From Oscillospiraceae bacterium NTUH-002-81 (GTDB taxonomy: Bacteria; Bacillota; Clostridia; Lachnospirales; Lachnospiraceae), in the NCBI GenBank assembly GCA_032620915.1, contig CP136052.1:341001-405000 (forward strand): a stretch of 64,000 bases of DNA, given 5' to 3'. Shown here piece after piece: positions 55,074 to 64,000 of this stretch (positions are counted from its first letter, which is position 1; each line of letters opens with the position of its first letter). The notes beneath the pieces were generated by a model that worked only from the letters and a program-made list of their open reading frames with translations, ran no database searches and was not told the DNA's origin. The translations under genes and the position numbers were made by a program.

Positions 55074-56141
55074 CTAACGGGCTGTCAGTTCCTCGATCAG
55101 TCCGGTGATCGTAGCAATAGAATCCTGCTGGTTGCTGTTCTTCATTGCCTGGATATAGGTTTCCTTATTGTCCATCAATGTCTGAATGGCATTCAACAGA
55201 GTGAGGTTGGTCACAGATTCCTCTTCCAGAACAATGCTGAAGCCCTGTGCCTCAAAGGAACGGGCATTGAGAATCTGGTCTCCCCGGCTGGCTTTGGCTG
55301 ACAGTGGGATCAGGATGTTTGGCTTATGTAATGCCAGCAGTTCACAGATGGCATTGGCACCTGCCCGGGAAATGACAATGTCTGCAAGGGCGAACAGGTC
55401 ACGCAGTTCATCTTTGATATATTCGAACTGTACATAGCCCTGTACATCTGTTAAATGTGGATCCAGTTTTCCTTTGCCGCATAGATGGATGACCTGGAAG
55501 TTTTTCAGTAATTCGGGAAGAACTCCGCGGATCGTGTCATTGATAGCGGCGGAACCAAGGCTGCCACCCATAACAAGAATGACCGGCTTGTTGGCGGTAA
55601 AATGGCAGAATTCCAGAGCCGCAATCGCATTGCCGCGCAGAAGCTCCTGCCGGATGGGAGAACCGGTCAGAACTGCTTTCCCCGCAGGTAAATGGGACAG
55701 GGTCTCCGGGAAATTACAGCAGACTTTCGCTGCTGATGGAATACAGATCTTATTGGCAAGACCAGGGGTCAGATCCGACTCGTGAATGATCACCGGGATG
55801 TGAAGCCGTTTTGCTGCCAGAACAACGGGAACAGAGACAAATCCGCCTTTGGAAAAGACAATATCCGGCTTCAGTTCCTTCAGAGTACGGCGGGCTTCGC
55901 TGATGCCTTTTAAAACTTTAAATGGATCTGAAAAGTTTTTCGGATCAAAATAACGACGTAATTTTCCAGAAGAAATACCGTAATAAGGAATATGGAACTC
56001 TTCGATCAGCTTTTTTTCAATGCCATCGTAAGAGCCAATATAGCAAATATCGTAATTCAGTTCTCGAAGACGGGGAATCAGGGCAATATTTGGTGTAACA
56101 TGCCCGGCAGTTCCGCCGCCGGTAAGGACGATGCGTTTCAT
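55074..56141 (-). CDS. murG: undecaprenyl-PP-MurNAc-pentapeptide-UDPGlcNAc GlcNAc transferase
   Basis: 355 residues. Makes lipid II from lipid I at the inner face of the membrane. N-terminal TGGGTAGHVTPNIALIPRL, C-terminal VMGGSLGSAAIN, and the acceptor/donor blocks FSKGGFVSVPVVLAA, HESDLTPGLANKI and SRAGANAICELLAL are complete. Start ATG 56141 (SD GGAGG) is chosen over an upstream ATG at 56192. Expressed alone, away from the ddl-murF pair. Confidence 0.95.
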   Translation of the reverse strand: MKRIVLTGGGTAGHVTPNIALIPRLRELNYDICYIGSYDGIEKKLIEEFHIPYYGISSGKLRRYFDPKNFSDPFKVLKGISEARRTLKELKPDIVFSKGGFVSVPVVLAAKRLHIPVIIHESDLTPGLANKICIPSAAKVCCNFPETLSHLPAGKAVLTGSPIRQELLRGNAIAALEFCHFTANKPVILVMGGSLGSAAINDTIRGVLPELLKNFQVIHLCGKGKLDPHLTDVQGYVQFEYIKDELRDLFALADIVISRAGANAICELLALHKPNILIPLSAKASRGDQILNARSFEAQGFSIVLEEESVTNLTLLNAIQTLMDNKETYIQAMKNSNQQDSIATITGLIEELTAR

Positions 56142-56289
56142 AATAACCTCCAAAGTCTTTTTTAGATGCCATTGCTTCGAAAAAATAGACACATGTTTAC
56201 TATGATACGCGAAAACCGAAAAGTCAAGGGAAGACTTGGAAAAAGCCGAACTGTAATCTACATATCAGTCAGAGGTGGGAATCATTTCC

Positions 56290-57345
56290 ATGGATATTAT
56301 CAAGTTCAGACCTTCCAAAGATGCCGATGAAAAAGCATTGGAGGAGGCAGAAAATAAACAACAGGATCAGAGACTGGCAGAAGAATTCAGAGCCACTGCA
56401 AAAGAGCTGGAGGCACGTGCCCTTGCACGTCAGCCTCAGACTGAACTTCCGGCGGAGGACGCCCAGGCAATGCTGGATCGGATGCTTGCGCAAATTCATG
56501 CGGATCCTGAACTTCACAAAAGAGCGGAACAGCTGGTGGAAGTGCCGGAAAGCACTGGAGAGAACGAGAAGGGCAGCGATGGAAAAATGGACAGAGAAGC
56601 GTCCGTTCCCACCGTGCATACCGAAAACGACGAAGAGGCGGACATGGAAGAACTTATCCGTCTTGGTCGGGCACTCAAAAACAGCGGAAAAACACTGGAG
56701 GACGTTATCGGAAAGGAGGCGGCACAGTCCTCGTCAGACAAAGACAGGAGGAAAAGAAGGAGGTGGAGAAAAAGCGCCCGGATCTTCATTGGTGCTGCCG
56801 CGTCTGCAGCAGTGGTGCTTATCGTCAGTATCAACAGCAATGCCATGCGTATGTATTGGGTAGAAAAGCTGGGATGGTTGTTGGGGAATAAGCCGGTTAC
56901 AACGGTGAATAATGATGAAAATCATTTTTCGGAGGATCGAGAGTATACTGAAACAGAGGCATTAGATTTGATAAAAAGTGAGCTGGGAATACAGCCTTTG
57001 TATTTTATGAATGTACCAGAAGGAATGAAATATAGTAGTGTGTATATTGACGAACAGTCACAATGGGCAAAAATGTTTTATGTGTATAATAATAAAGCAA
57101 TTATTGTGATGATGGATAAATCAGACAAAGATATGTCTCTGGGGATTACATATGATGGAGATGCGCTTGATAGTGAAGAGAAAAATGTAGGTGATATAAA
57201 GATATTGCTTTATAAGATTCAAAGGGATAAAGATAATACCTGTTATTATGCAGAAGCAGAGTATGGAAGTGCGTTTTATCAAATTACAGGAGATATTAGC
57301 AAAGAAGAGTTTGTAAAATTGATTTCTGGAATGGAATTTTGGTAG
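56290..57345 (+). CDS. DUF4367 single-pass membrane protein
   Basis: 351 residues. Cytoplasmic charged ~165-residue N-terminus (DEKALEEAENKQQDQRLAEE), one membrane helix near residue 170 (IFIGAAASAAVVLIVSIN), and an extracytoplasmic C-terminal DUF4367-like domain (LYFMNVPEGMKYSSVYIDEQ, YYAEAEYGSAFYQITGDI). This resembles anti-sigma factor architecture and could oppose the nearby sigma factor, but no direct proof. ATG 56290 follows SD AGAGGTGGG. The C-terminal third is noticeably more AT-rich than the N-terminal part. Confidence 0.75.
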   Translation: MDIIKFRPSKDADEKALEEAENKQQDQRLAEEFRATAKELEARALARQPQTELPAEDAQAMLDRMLAQIHADPELHKRAEQLVEVPESTGENEKGSDGKMDREASVPTVHTENDEEADMEELIRLGRALKNSGKTLEDVIGKEAAQSSSDKDRRKRRRWRKSARIFIGAAASAAVVLIVSINSNAMRMYWVEKLGWLLGNKPVTTVNNDENHFSEDREYTETEALDLIKSELGIQPLYFMNVPEGMKYSSVYIDEQSQWAKMFYVYNNKAIIVMMDKSDKDMSLGITYDGDALDSEEKNVGDIKILLYKIQRDKDNTCYYAEAEYGSAFYQITGDISKEEFVKLISGMEFW

Positions 57346-57368
57346 ATTAAACAAATAGGGGGATATGG

Positions 57369-57857
57369 ATGAGGAAAATATATAAAAGTGTTTTTACAAT
57401 GATAATTTGTTGTGTAATGTTTATTGGCTTTTATTCAAATGTTAAAGCCGCCGAAATTGATTGTTGGGAAGGTATGGAGTCGAAACTTCTTTGTGATGAA
57501 ATAGAATCAGAAGATGTTTGGCAAAATATGATGCGTCGAGGAACTTACTTACAAAAGGGTCATTGTAAAATTAGTAATGAGGGTAATCGAGTAGTAAGAA
57601 TTTCAGGCGGGACAGATGCTCACCAAACCTGTGATCGAGTTGTAGCAACAATTTATTTAGATCGATATGTAAATGGAGAATGGGTTCCGGTAACATCAGT
57701 ATCTTCGTCAAAAACAAATACTTACACAGCAAATTGTGCTAAAAATGTCAGTGTGACAGGCGGATATTATTATCGTGCGAGGGGATATCATACTGTACAT
57801 GAGGGCAATACTTCGGAATCCGCACCGTCACTTTCTGATGGAATTTGGATTGAATAA
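57369..57857 (+). CDS. secreted DUF6147-like protein
   Basis: 162 residues. Signal peptide YKSVFTMIICCVMFIGFYS with cleavage near VKAAE, then a beta-rich domain with four to five Cys (GHCKISNEGNRVVRISGGTD, HQTCDRVVATIYLDRYVNGE, GGYYYRARGYHTV), the pattern of DUF6147 exported proteins in Lachnospiraceae. SD AGGGGGATATGG precedes ATG 57369. AT-rich like the end of the previous gene, with which it may be co-transcribed. Confidence 0.75.
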   Translation: MRKIYKSVFTMIICCVMFIGFYSNVKAAEIDCWEGMESKLLCDEIESEDVWQNMMRRGTYLQKGHCKISNEGNRVVRISGGTDAHQTCDRVVATIYLDRYVNGEWVPVTSVSSSKTNTYTANCAKNVSVTGGYYYRARGYHTVHEGNTSESAPSLSDGIWIE

Positions 57858-57876
57858 TTCTTTTTAAACGTCACTT

Positions 57877-57922
57877 CACCCCCGCCGCAGTCTTTCACCG
57901 GGACTGCGGCGGGGGTGTTTTC
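57877..57922. terminator. strong bidirectional terminator
   Basis: CACCCCCGCCGCAGTC (57877-57892) and GACTGCGGCGGGGGTG (57902-57917) form a perfect 16-bp stem between convergent genes, with a TTTTCCTC tail. Confidence 0.85.
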
Positions 57923-57932
57923 CTCTTCCACA

Positions 57933-58427
57933 CTATTTTTTCCAGTATTGCGCCGTGCGGCGGTCGATGCCGTCCAGGTATTCCTTCAACAATCCCTGAT
58001 AATACAGCCGCAGCAGATGATCCAATTTTAACAGTGCATCGCAGACGTCCTCTTTTTGCAGCAGCCCACCGGAGAGCGCCAACGAAAGTTCATCCAGATC
58101 AATGACACGCAGGTGGTTGTCCGGGTACAGGATCACGTCCGCCAGCAGATCTGTGAAAATATAGCGGTTTTCTTCCTTATCATATTGATGAGAAATAATA
58201 TCACAATACCAGTACATAAAACGATTCTGGTGATCGTAAAACTTACTGATTTTAAAGCCTTCTTTTAAATAGTAGCAGGAAATGCCATGGTCAAGATCTG
58301 GTTTGGGCTTTAAGGCAGACCAGGCAGTCATGAGAATATCGGGACTTTGATAAAACAGATGATCGTCTTTCAGGAGAATACACTCTTCGGGAATCAGACG
58401 TTTGCGATATAATTTTACTCCGTTCAT
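57933..58427 (-). CDS. DUF402 family protein
   Basis: 164 residues. DUF402/FomD-like fold known from nucleoside di-/triphosphatases (Ntdp) of Firmicutes: YYLKEGFKISKFYDHQNRF, YWYCDIISHQYDKEENRYIF, TDLLADVILYPDNHLRVID and LDELSLAL are the conserved blocks with acidic metal ligands. Start ATG 58427 has SD GGAGG; an upstream ATG adds unrelated residues. Substrate not determinable. Confidence 0.88.
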   Translation of the reverse strand: MNGVKLYRKRLIPEECILLKDDHLFYQSPDILMTAWSALKPKPDLDHGISCYYLKEGFKISKFYDHQNRFMYWYCDIISHQYDKEENRYIFTDLLADVILYPDNHLRVIDLDELSLALSGGLLQKEDVCDALLKLDHLLRLYYQGLLKEYLDGIDRRTAQYWKK

Positions 58428-58505
58428 AATGCCTCCGATCCAAAAAGCGGACACTTTTTTTTTGATTATAGCAAACGGGAGAATGCTTGTAAATATGGAA
58501 AAATT

Positions 58506-58534
58506 TTGACATTAAGAATAGGGTATGATAAACT
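58506..58534 (+). promoter_or_regulatory. promoter of the TPR/AAA gene
   Basis: TTGACA (58506-58511), 17-bp spacer, TAAACT (58529-58534), with a leader of about 80 nt. Confidence 0.5.
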
Positions 58535-58620
58535 AAAACCGATTATAAATATTTTTAGAATATGGTAAAATACATATATAGAAAACATGCGAAATTAGCA
58601 TTCGGGCAGAGGTGAAACGA

Positions 58621-61600
58621 GTGGATAAGTATGAATATCAGTTAAAGCTGGATCAGATTAATAAGCTCATAGAGAGGAACGACTATGCGACTGCATTGAA
58701 GATTGCTGACAATATTGACTGGAAGCGCGTGCGCAGTGTCAATACTCTGAGCAAAGTTGCTGATATTTATGAGAAAAATGAGAAATATGAGGAGAGCCGG
58801 GATCTGCTCATGATGGCATATGAGCGCGCACCGGTGGGACGTATGATCGCGTATCGTCTCGCGGATCTCTGCATCAGACTGGAAGATTACGATCAGGCGA
58901 TTGAGTATTATAAGGATTTTGTGCATTCCGCGCCCAAGGATCCGGCCAAACTGATTCTGAAATATAAGATTTTCAGAGGAAAAGGTGCTGCGCTGAAGGA
59001 TCAGATTGCAATCTTGGAGGAGTACCGTGCCCAGGAGTATGAAGAGCAGTGGGCATTGGAGCTGGCATATCTTTATGAAGAGGCCGGAGAGATAGAGAAG
59101 TGTGTCAATGAGTGTGATGAGCTGATCCTCTGGTTCAATGACGGAAAATATGTGATGAAGGCCATGGAACTGAAAATGCGCTATGAGCCTCTGACACCTG
59201 CGCAGCAGGAGAAATATGAGCTTCGGATGAACAAGACCAAGCTTGTAGATGCGCAGGACAATCCGAATATGCTGAATGCTTATCAGCAGGAACAGCCTGC
59301 CCCGGATGGTTATGAGCAGCAGTATACAGAAGGCTATCCGGAAGGGTATGATCCGGCATACGAGCAGGAATATGCCGGAATGAATGGTTATGAGCAAAAT
59401 GCAGACTATGGACAGAACGGCGAAGCCTATTATGGAAATGGTCAGCCGTATGGAGACGATCTTCCGAAGATTCAGGATCCCGAGAATCTTGGCGGGGATG
59501 GTTATCAGGTAGAAGCAGATGGCCAGATGGTATTGCAGATGCCGGACTATCAGCCTGTGGATCGGCAGATCACCGGGCAGATGACGATACAGGAGATCCT
59601 TTCTGAGTGGGAGAAAGCAAGACAACCGCTGCAGGAAGAAGAAAATGCAGAGAATAAAGAGGCTGCACCGGAGGAAACGACGGCTGCGGCAGGAGCAGTG
59701 CCTGAAAAAACAGAAACACCGGCAGAAAAGCCTGTGCAGAAGAATACGCAGCCGCAGGCGGCATCTACACCTGAACCGGAAGATCGTGTGACCGGGGAAT
59801 CTGCGGGAGAATTGGCACCAGAAGAAAATGCCGGGATTTCCGAGGAGGAGGAACTGCCAGAGATTGCCATGCCGGAAGAACCATCCGAGATTTCTGAGGA
59901 GGATGACTTGCCGGAAATCGCGATGCCAGAGGATCTGGAAGGGGAGCCTGCGCCTGTTTCAGCAACAGAGGCCACCGAAGACGAAGCTCCGGTATCGGAG
60001 CCGATTGAGGATAAAACCGAGAAGGAAGCCACATCTGAACCGGAAGACGGCATAACAGAAGCAGGTTTCGGGACATCCATGCCGAAGAACGGCGTAACTG
60101 AGGATGCTACGGAAACGCCTGCCCCGGAAGAAGCCACAGCTATTTCCGAAGAAGACGAGCTGCCGGAGATTGCGATGCCGGAAGGCCTGGAAGAGGAACC
60201 TGCGTCTGCGTCAGCAACCGAAGCGCCTGTTCAGGCGGAGAATACAACCGAGGAAACCGTCGAAGCATCTGCTGCTGAAGCCGGGGAGGACGACCTGCCG
60301 GAAATCGCGATGCCGGAAGGCCTGGAAGAGGAGCCTGCATCTGCCTCGACAACAGAAGCAACCGAAGACGAAGCCCCGGTATCGGAACCGATTGAGGATA
60401 AAACCGAGAAAGAAGCAACGTTTGAACCGGAAGACAGCATAACGGACGTACCTGCGGAAACGCCTGCTCCGGACGAAGCCACTGCTATTTCCAAAGAGGA
60501 TGACCTGCCGGAGATTGCGATGCCGGAAGGGTTCGAAGATATCCCTGCATCGGAAACAGAAGCAGTATCCCCCGCTGCGGAATCCAGCGTACCTGTTCAG
60601 GAGGAAGTGCAGCCTCAGGCAGATGCCAATGCCTATGTAGACCTGAATAGCCATGCAGCGCCGAATGGTTACACAGATCCGAATGGCTATGCAGTGCCAG
60701 ATAGTTACGCAGACCCGAATGGCTATGCAGCACCAGACACCTATGCAGACCCGAACGCTTACGCAGATCCCAACGGCTACACGGATTCCTATGGCAATCA
60801 GATGTATGAGGACGACGATTATTATACCAATCCTGGCGGATCAGATGAGGACGAAGATGCAGCCGACAATCTGGAATCCCGGATTGTGAACTCTTTGTCC
60901 AGTGACAGCCTGGTGCTGGCAGATGCGGATGATGGAACCCTGGACGGCAGGATCGGCGAAGAGCGGATTCGCCGGGTACAGCGGAGAGAAGAAAGAAGGC
61001 AGACAAGCGCTCACGGCGAACTGACAGAGGATCAGAAGAAGCTGTTTACCTATTTTGCTCCGGTGCACGGCATGAGCGATCAGCTGTGGATGGCGCTGGA
61101 AAATGAGAAGGGCTATATCCGCGGCGGCACATCGAATATTGGTAACATTATGATCATGGGCGAGCCGGGTTCCGGCAAGACCATGCTGGCGGTCAATCTG
61201 GTAAAAGCGATCCAGAAGAGCCGTCATGTCAGCGCAGGCAAGCTGGCGAAGATCAGTGCGGAGACGCTGAATGAGAAGGATGTATCTGCCATTGTGCGCA
61301 AGCTGAGCGGCGGAGCGCTGATCATTGAGCGTGCCAGCGAGCTGACCAACGAGACCGCTATCCGCCTGGAAGTGGCCATGCGCGGCCAGACCGGCGAGCT
61401 GCTGTTTATTTTCGAGGATGAGAAACAGTCTCTTAAACGGTTTATGAAGCTGCATCCGAAGCTGGCAGCTATGTGCACGACGAAGATCGACATTCCGATT
61501 TTCAATAATGACGAGCTGGTAGAATTTGGTAAATGCTACGCCAACGAGCTGGAGTATTCCATTGACGAGATGGCAGTGCTGGCACTTTACAACCGCATCG

Positions 61601-61776
61601 GCAATATGCAGCGGGATGACTATGATGTGAGCGTCACAGATGTGAAGCGGATCGTGGACGCTGCCATTGAGAAAAATGAGAAGGGCGGCGTGGGCAAGTT
61701 CTTTAGCCTGCTGACAAAGAAACGCTACGATGATGACGATTGCATCGTGCTGAGAGAGAAAGACTTCGAAGAGTAA
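58621..61776 (+). CDS. large TPR-linker-AAA ATPase protein
   Basis: About 1051 residues. Residues ~1-200 are TPR-like helical repeats (ALKIADNIDW; YEESRDLLMMAYERAP; YDQAIEYYKDFVHSAP). Then ~550 residues of acidic low-complexity linker with five LPEIAMPE repeats and about seven YADPNGYA-like repeats. The C-terminal ~290 residues are a P-loop AAA-like domain: Walker A GEPGSGKTMLAVNL, GGALIIERASELTNETAIRL (Walker B-like), then LLFIFEDEKQSL. GTG 58621 follows SD AGAGGTG; GTG 58612 is also possible. Probably a cytoplasmic scaffold or remodelling protein; function unknown. Confidence 0.8.
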   Translation: MDKYEYQLKLDQINKLIERNDYATALKIADNIDWKRVRSVNTLSKVADIYEKNEKYEESRDLLMMAYERAPVGRMIAYRLADLCIRLEDYDQAIEYYKDFVHSAPKDPAKLILKYKIFRGKGAALKDQIAILEEYRAQEYEEQWALELAYLYEEAGEIEKCVNECDELILWFNDGKYVMKAMELKMRYEPLTPAQQEKYELRMNKTKLVDAQDNPNMLNAYQQEQPAPDGYEQQYTEGYPEGYDPAYEQEYAGMNGYEQNADYGQNGEAYYGNGQPYGDDLPKIQDPENLGGDGYQVEADGQMVLQMPDYQPVDRQITGQMTIQEILSEWEKARQPLQEEENAENKEAAPEETTAAAGAVPEKTETPAEKPVQKNTQPQAASTPEPEDRVTGESAGELAPEENAGISEEEELPEIAMPEEPSEISEEDDLPEIAMPEDLEGEPAPVSATEATEDEAPVSEPIEDKTEKEATSEPEDGITEAGFGTSMPKNGVTEDATETPAPEEATAISEEDELPEIAMPEGLEEEPASASATEAPVQAENTTEETVEASAAEAGEDDLPEIAMPEGLEEEPASASTTEATEDEAPVSEPIEDKTEKEATFEPEDSITDVPAETPAPDEATAISKEDDLPEIAMPEGFEDIPASETEAVSPAAESSVPVQEEVQPQADANAYVDLNSHAAPNGYTDPNGYAVPDSYADPNGYAAPDTYADPNAYADPNGYTDSYGNQMYEDDDYYTNPGGSDEDEDAADNLESRIVNSLSSDSLVLADADDGTLDGRIGEERIRRVQRREERRQTSAHGELTEDQKKLFTYFAPVHGMSDQLWMALENEKGYIRGGTSNIGNIMIMGEPGSGKTMLAVNLVKAIQKSRHVSAGKLAKISAETLNEKDVSAIVRKLSGGALIIERASELTNETAIRLEVAMRGQTGELLFIFEDEKQSLKRFMKLHPKLAAMCTTKIDIPIFNNDELVEFGKCYANELEYSIDEMAVLALYNRIGNMQRDDYDVSVTDVKRIVDAAIEKNEKGGVGKFFSLLTKKRYDDDDCIVLREKDFEE
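59839..60527 (+). repeat. in-frame LPEIAMPE repeat array in the TPR/AAA gene
   Basis: Five copies of a ~16-residue unit of the form SEEDDLPEIAMPEGLEEEP, plus longer duplicated blocks (TEDEAPVSEPIEDKTEKEA occurs twice). DNA-level similarity between copies shows recent internal duplication. Confidence 0.75.
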
Positions 61777-61785
61777 TGACTGATT

Positions 61786-61990
61786 CTATGGATTGCTCCG
61801 TGCAATGCACTCTCGCAATCCATCCCGGAGATTCGCATATCGAGAAGTTTGCACTTCTCTTTTATACTCATCTCAGGGCATGTGCCAAGGTCATCCGCCC
61901 GAATAGGTGCGAGCACCAGCGGGCGCAGACTTTTGCTCTGCATCCGAAGGAGGCTGCCGGTGGCAGGCTCTGTAGGTCGCATTGGAATCA
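61786..61990. repeat. dispersed hairpin repeat, copy 2
   Basis: ATGGATTGC..GCAATCCAT hairpin, linker ATTCGCATATCG, hairpin GAGAAGT/ACTTCTC around TTGC, then TTTTATACTCATCTCAGGG and more short stems. The same order and linkers are present at 36600-36745. Stem bases differ but pairing is kept. Confidence 0.65.
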
Positions 61991-62014
61991 AGACTTCGAG
62001 GAATAACATGCAAC

Positions 62015-62044
62015 AAAATGGATGCTCTTTTGAGCATCCATTTT
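62015..62044 (+). terminator. terminator after the TPR/AAA gene region
   Basis: AAAATGGATGCTC pairs perfectly with GAGCATCCATTTT around TTTT, a 13-bp stem whose 3' end is T-rich. Confidence 0.7.
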
Positions 62045-62114
62045 CAACATAAAATGTCGGAAAAAGGCAAAAAAAAATAAAAGAATAATCGACAGTTCTG
62101 GTTAGTAGCGTTCG

Positions 62115-62143
62115 TTGACAGTGGTTTTGCGCATTGGTATAAT
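62115..62143 (+). promoter_or_regulatory. consensus promoter of glgB
   Basis: TTGACA (62115-62120), 17-bp spacer, TATAAT (62138-62143), 39 bp before the start codon. This is the best sigma-A promoter in the window. Confidence 0.75.
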
Positions 62144-62181
62144 AAAAATAGTAACAACTCTTGACGTGTTGAGGTGAAGGT

Positions 62182-64000
62182 ATGGGAGATAAGGCAAAGG
62201 GGAATAAAAAGACGGGAAAGAAGACAGCAGCGCTGCCGTTCCCCGAGAAAATCACGGAATTTGACCAGTATCTGTTCGGACAGGGAACCCATTATGATAT
62301 CTATAAGAAGCTGGGGGCGCACCCGACGGTAAAGGACGGGAAAAAAGGGTGTGTATTTTGCTGTGTGGGCACCCCATGCGGAAAAGGTAGAGCTGGTGGG
62401 GGATTTTAACGGCTGGGACGGAAGCGATTACGAGATGACCCGCAACGAACCCAACGGTATTTACGATATTTTTGTGCCCGGTGTGAAGCTGGGCCAGCTG
62501 TACAAGTACAAGATTTTTACACAGGATGGGCGGGAGCTTTACAAGGCAGACCCGTTTGCCAATTACGCGGAACTGCGGCCGGGAACGGCGTCTGCGGTGA
62601 CAACGTTGGAAGGATTTTCGTGGAGTGACAGCGAGTGGATCGAGCACCGCGCAGGAAAAGATATGCGAAAGGAACCGCTGTCCATTTACGAGGTGCACAT
62701 GGGCTCCTGGCGGAAGCATCCCCAGACGGAGGACAACGAGAAGGGCTTTTACACCTATCGGGAGTTCGCCGTGGAGGTCACCAAGTATGTGAAAGCCATG
62801 GGCTACACCCACGTGGAGCTGATGGGCATTGCCGAGCATCCCTTTGACGGTTCCTGGGGTTATCAGGTGACGGGCTATTACGCGCCCACTTCCCGCTACG
62901 GCACGCCCAGGGATTTCATGTACATGATCAATTACCTGCACCGGCACAAGATCGGCGTGATCCTGGACTGGGTACCGGCCCATTTTCCGAGAGACAGCCA
63001 TGGGCTGGCGGAATTTGACGGCACCTGCGTGTACGAGTATGCGGATCCCCGCAAGGGTGAGCATCCCGACTGGGGCACGAAGATTTTTGATTATGGGAAA
63101 AATGAGGTGCGCAATTTCCTCATTGCCAATGCTCTGTTCTGGGTGGAGCAGATGCACGTGGACGGCCTGCGGGTGGACGCGGTGGCATCCATGCTGTATC
63201 TGGATTATGGCAAAAAAGAGGGAGAATGGGTGCCAAACCAGTACGGCGGCAACAAAAATCTGGAAGCAGTGGAGTTTTTCAAGCATCTGAACACCTGCCT
63301 CACCGGCCGGAATCTGGGCACCATGATGATTGCGGAGGAATCCACGGCCTGGCCCAAGGTGACGGGCAAGCCGGAGGACGACGGCCTGGGCTTTACGTTC
63401 AAGTGGAACATGGGCTGGATGCACGATTTTCTTGATTATATGAAGCTGGACCCGTATTTCCGGAAGGATAACCACCACAAGATGACGTTTTCCATGATGT
63501 ATGCCTACAGCGAGAACTATGTGCTGGTGCTGTCCCACGATGAGGTGGTGCATCTGAAATGCTCCATGATCAACAAGATGCCCGGCATTTACGAGGACAA
63601 GTTTGCAAATCTGAAGGCGGGTTATTCGTTCATGATGGGACATCCCGGCAAAAAACTTCTGTTCATGGGACAGGATTTTGCCCAGTTCCAGGAGTGGAGC
63701 GAGGAGCGTCAGCTTGACTGGTATCTGTTAAAAGAAAACCAGCACCAGTGGATGCAGGCGTTTGTGACCCGTTTGCTTCATATTTATAAAAAATATCCGT
63801 GTCTTTACGAGCGTGATGATCACCCGGGCAGCTTTGAATGGATCAATGCGGACGACTGCTTCCGCAGCATTTTCAGTTTTGTCCGGTTATCAGAAAACGG
63901 AAAGAAAAAATCTGCTCTTCGTGTGCAATTTCACACCCATGGAGCGGGCGGATTACCGGGTAGGCGTTCCACGACGGGGCACCTACCATCTGATCCTGGA
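62182..64000 (+). CDS. glgB: 1,4-alpha-glucan branching enzyme, frameshifted twice and cut by the window end
   Basis: Introduces alpha-1,6 branches in glycogen. N-terminal CBM48 (HPTVKDGKKG..VGDFNGWDGSD) and GH13 catalytic barrel: nucleophile region DGLRVDAVASMLYLDYG, MIAEESTAWP, VLSHDEVVH. Two frame breaks: one extra base in the A6/G3 stretch 62341-62349 (correct reading ..KKGVYFAVWAPHAEKVELVG) and one extra A in the A6 run 63905-63910 (then NLLFVCNFTPMERADYRVGV). The 3' end lies beyond the window. SD GAGGTGAAGG precedes ATG 62182. A long open frame on the opposite strand of this gene is not a real gene. Confidence 0.92.

Noticed and set aside
59839..60800. Regular repeats considered as a CRISPR array
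   Set aside because: Repeats are in frame within one large gene, vary in length and encode LPEIAMPE and YADPNGYA motifs; there are no uniform spacers and no cas genes.
62252..63643. Long open frame (463 codons) on the minus strand
   Set aside because: It lies entirely opposite glgB, whose plus-strand translation has clear branching-enzyme motifs; the minus product is His/Val-rich with no family features.

Overview
The window is a chromosomal segment of a strictly anaerobic, spore-forming, gut-type Firmicute, most likely a Lachnospiraceae member. The evidence is a pyruvate:ferredoxin oxidoreductase, a superoxide reductase, sporulation genes (spoIIR, bofA, a SPOCS-LysM protein), a Gram-positive Tad/Flp pilus locus with DUF5702-type components, Shine-Dalgarno-rich starts and generally GC-balanced coding sequence. 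This is an inference from gene content; no rRNA is present.

Layout. 0-9 kb: trmB, thioredoxin, the xpaC-telA pair, tRNA-Lys(CUU), a compact type I toxin-antitoxin module missed by ordinary gene finding (4.5-4.9 kb), a small XRE regulator with a membrane protein, a Crp/Fnr regulator divergent from superoxide reductase and a NUDIX hydrolase. 9-17.6 kb: two central-carbon enzymes, nifJ (minus) and pyruvate carboxylase (plus), separated by a LysR regulator. 17.7-23.4 kb: an AT-rich island bounded by 35-bp near-identical direct repeats. It carries a small serine recombinase, a 151-bp segment bounded by perfectly inverted 16-bp sites, a sortase-type surface protein, an IS1182-like remnant and an AbiEi/AbiEii toxin-antitoxin pair. 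23.5-36.6 kb: accessory and housekeeping genes (aldo/keto reductase, C39 peptidase, lrgAB, MATE, a membrane glycosyltransferase-like protein, uridine kinase, ddl-murF, plsC, malQ). 36.8-41.9 kb: PrcB-type lipoprotein, SPOCS-LysM protein, ispE, GntR regulator, spoIIR, DUF2508, bofA. 42.1-53.3 kb: a contiguous tad locus (tadZ-tadA-tadB-tadC-flp-DUF5702-tadE-prepilin peptidase-tadE) followed by an FHA protein and a rhomboid protease. 53.7-64 kb: HIT protein, ECF-like sigma factor plus a truncated second copy, murG, DUF4367 and DUF6147 proteins, a DUF402 protein, a TPR/linker/AAA protein and the start of glgB.

The most exciting system is the phase-variation switch at 18.06-21.0 kb. A serine recombinase sits directly upstream of two 16-bp sites that are exact reverse complements with an asymmetric central dinucleotide (AC versus GT). 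They bracket a good promoter (TTGAAA-17-TATATT) that currently points away from the downstream surface-protein gene. Inversion would place it about 65 nt upstream of that gene's start codon. The copy sequenced here therefore looks OFF.

A caveat for all users: seven single-base indels in or beside homopolymers break six otherwise well conserved genes (trmB, pyc, the MATE gene, tadZ, a tadE-like gene, and glgB twice), and udk has an in-frame TAG. The homopolymer pattern looks more like sequencing or assembly error than biology, and I annotate these genes as whole with the break marked.
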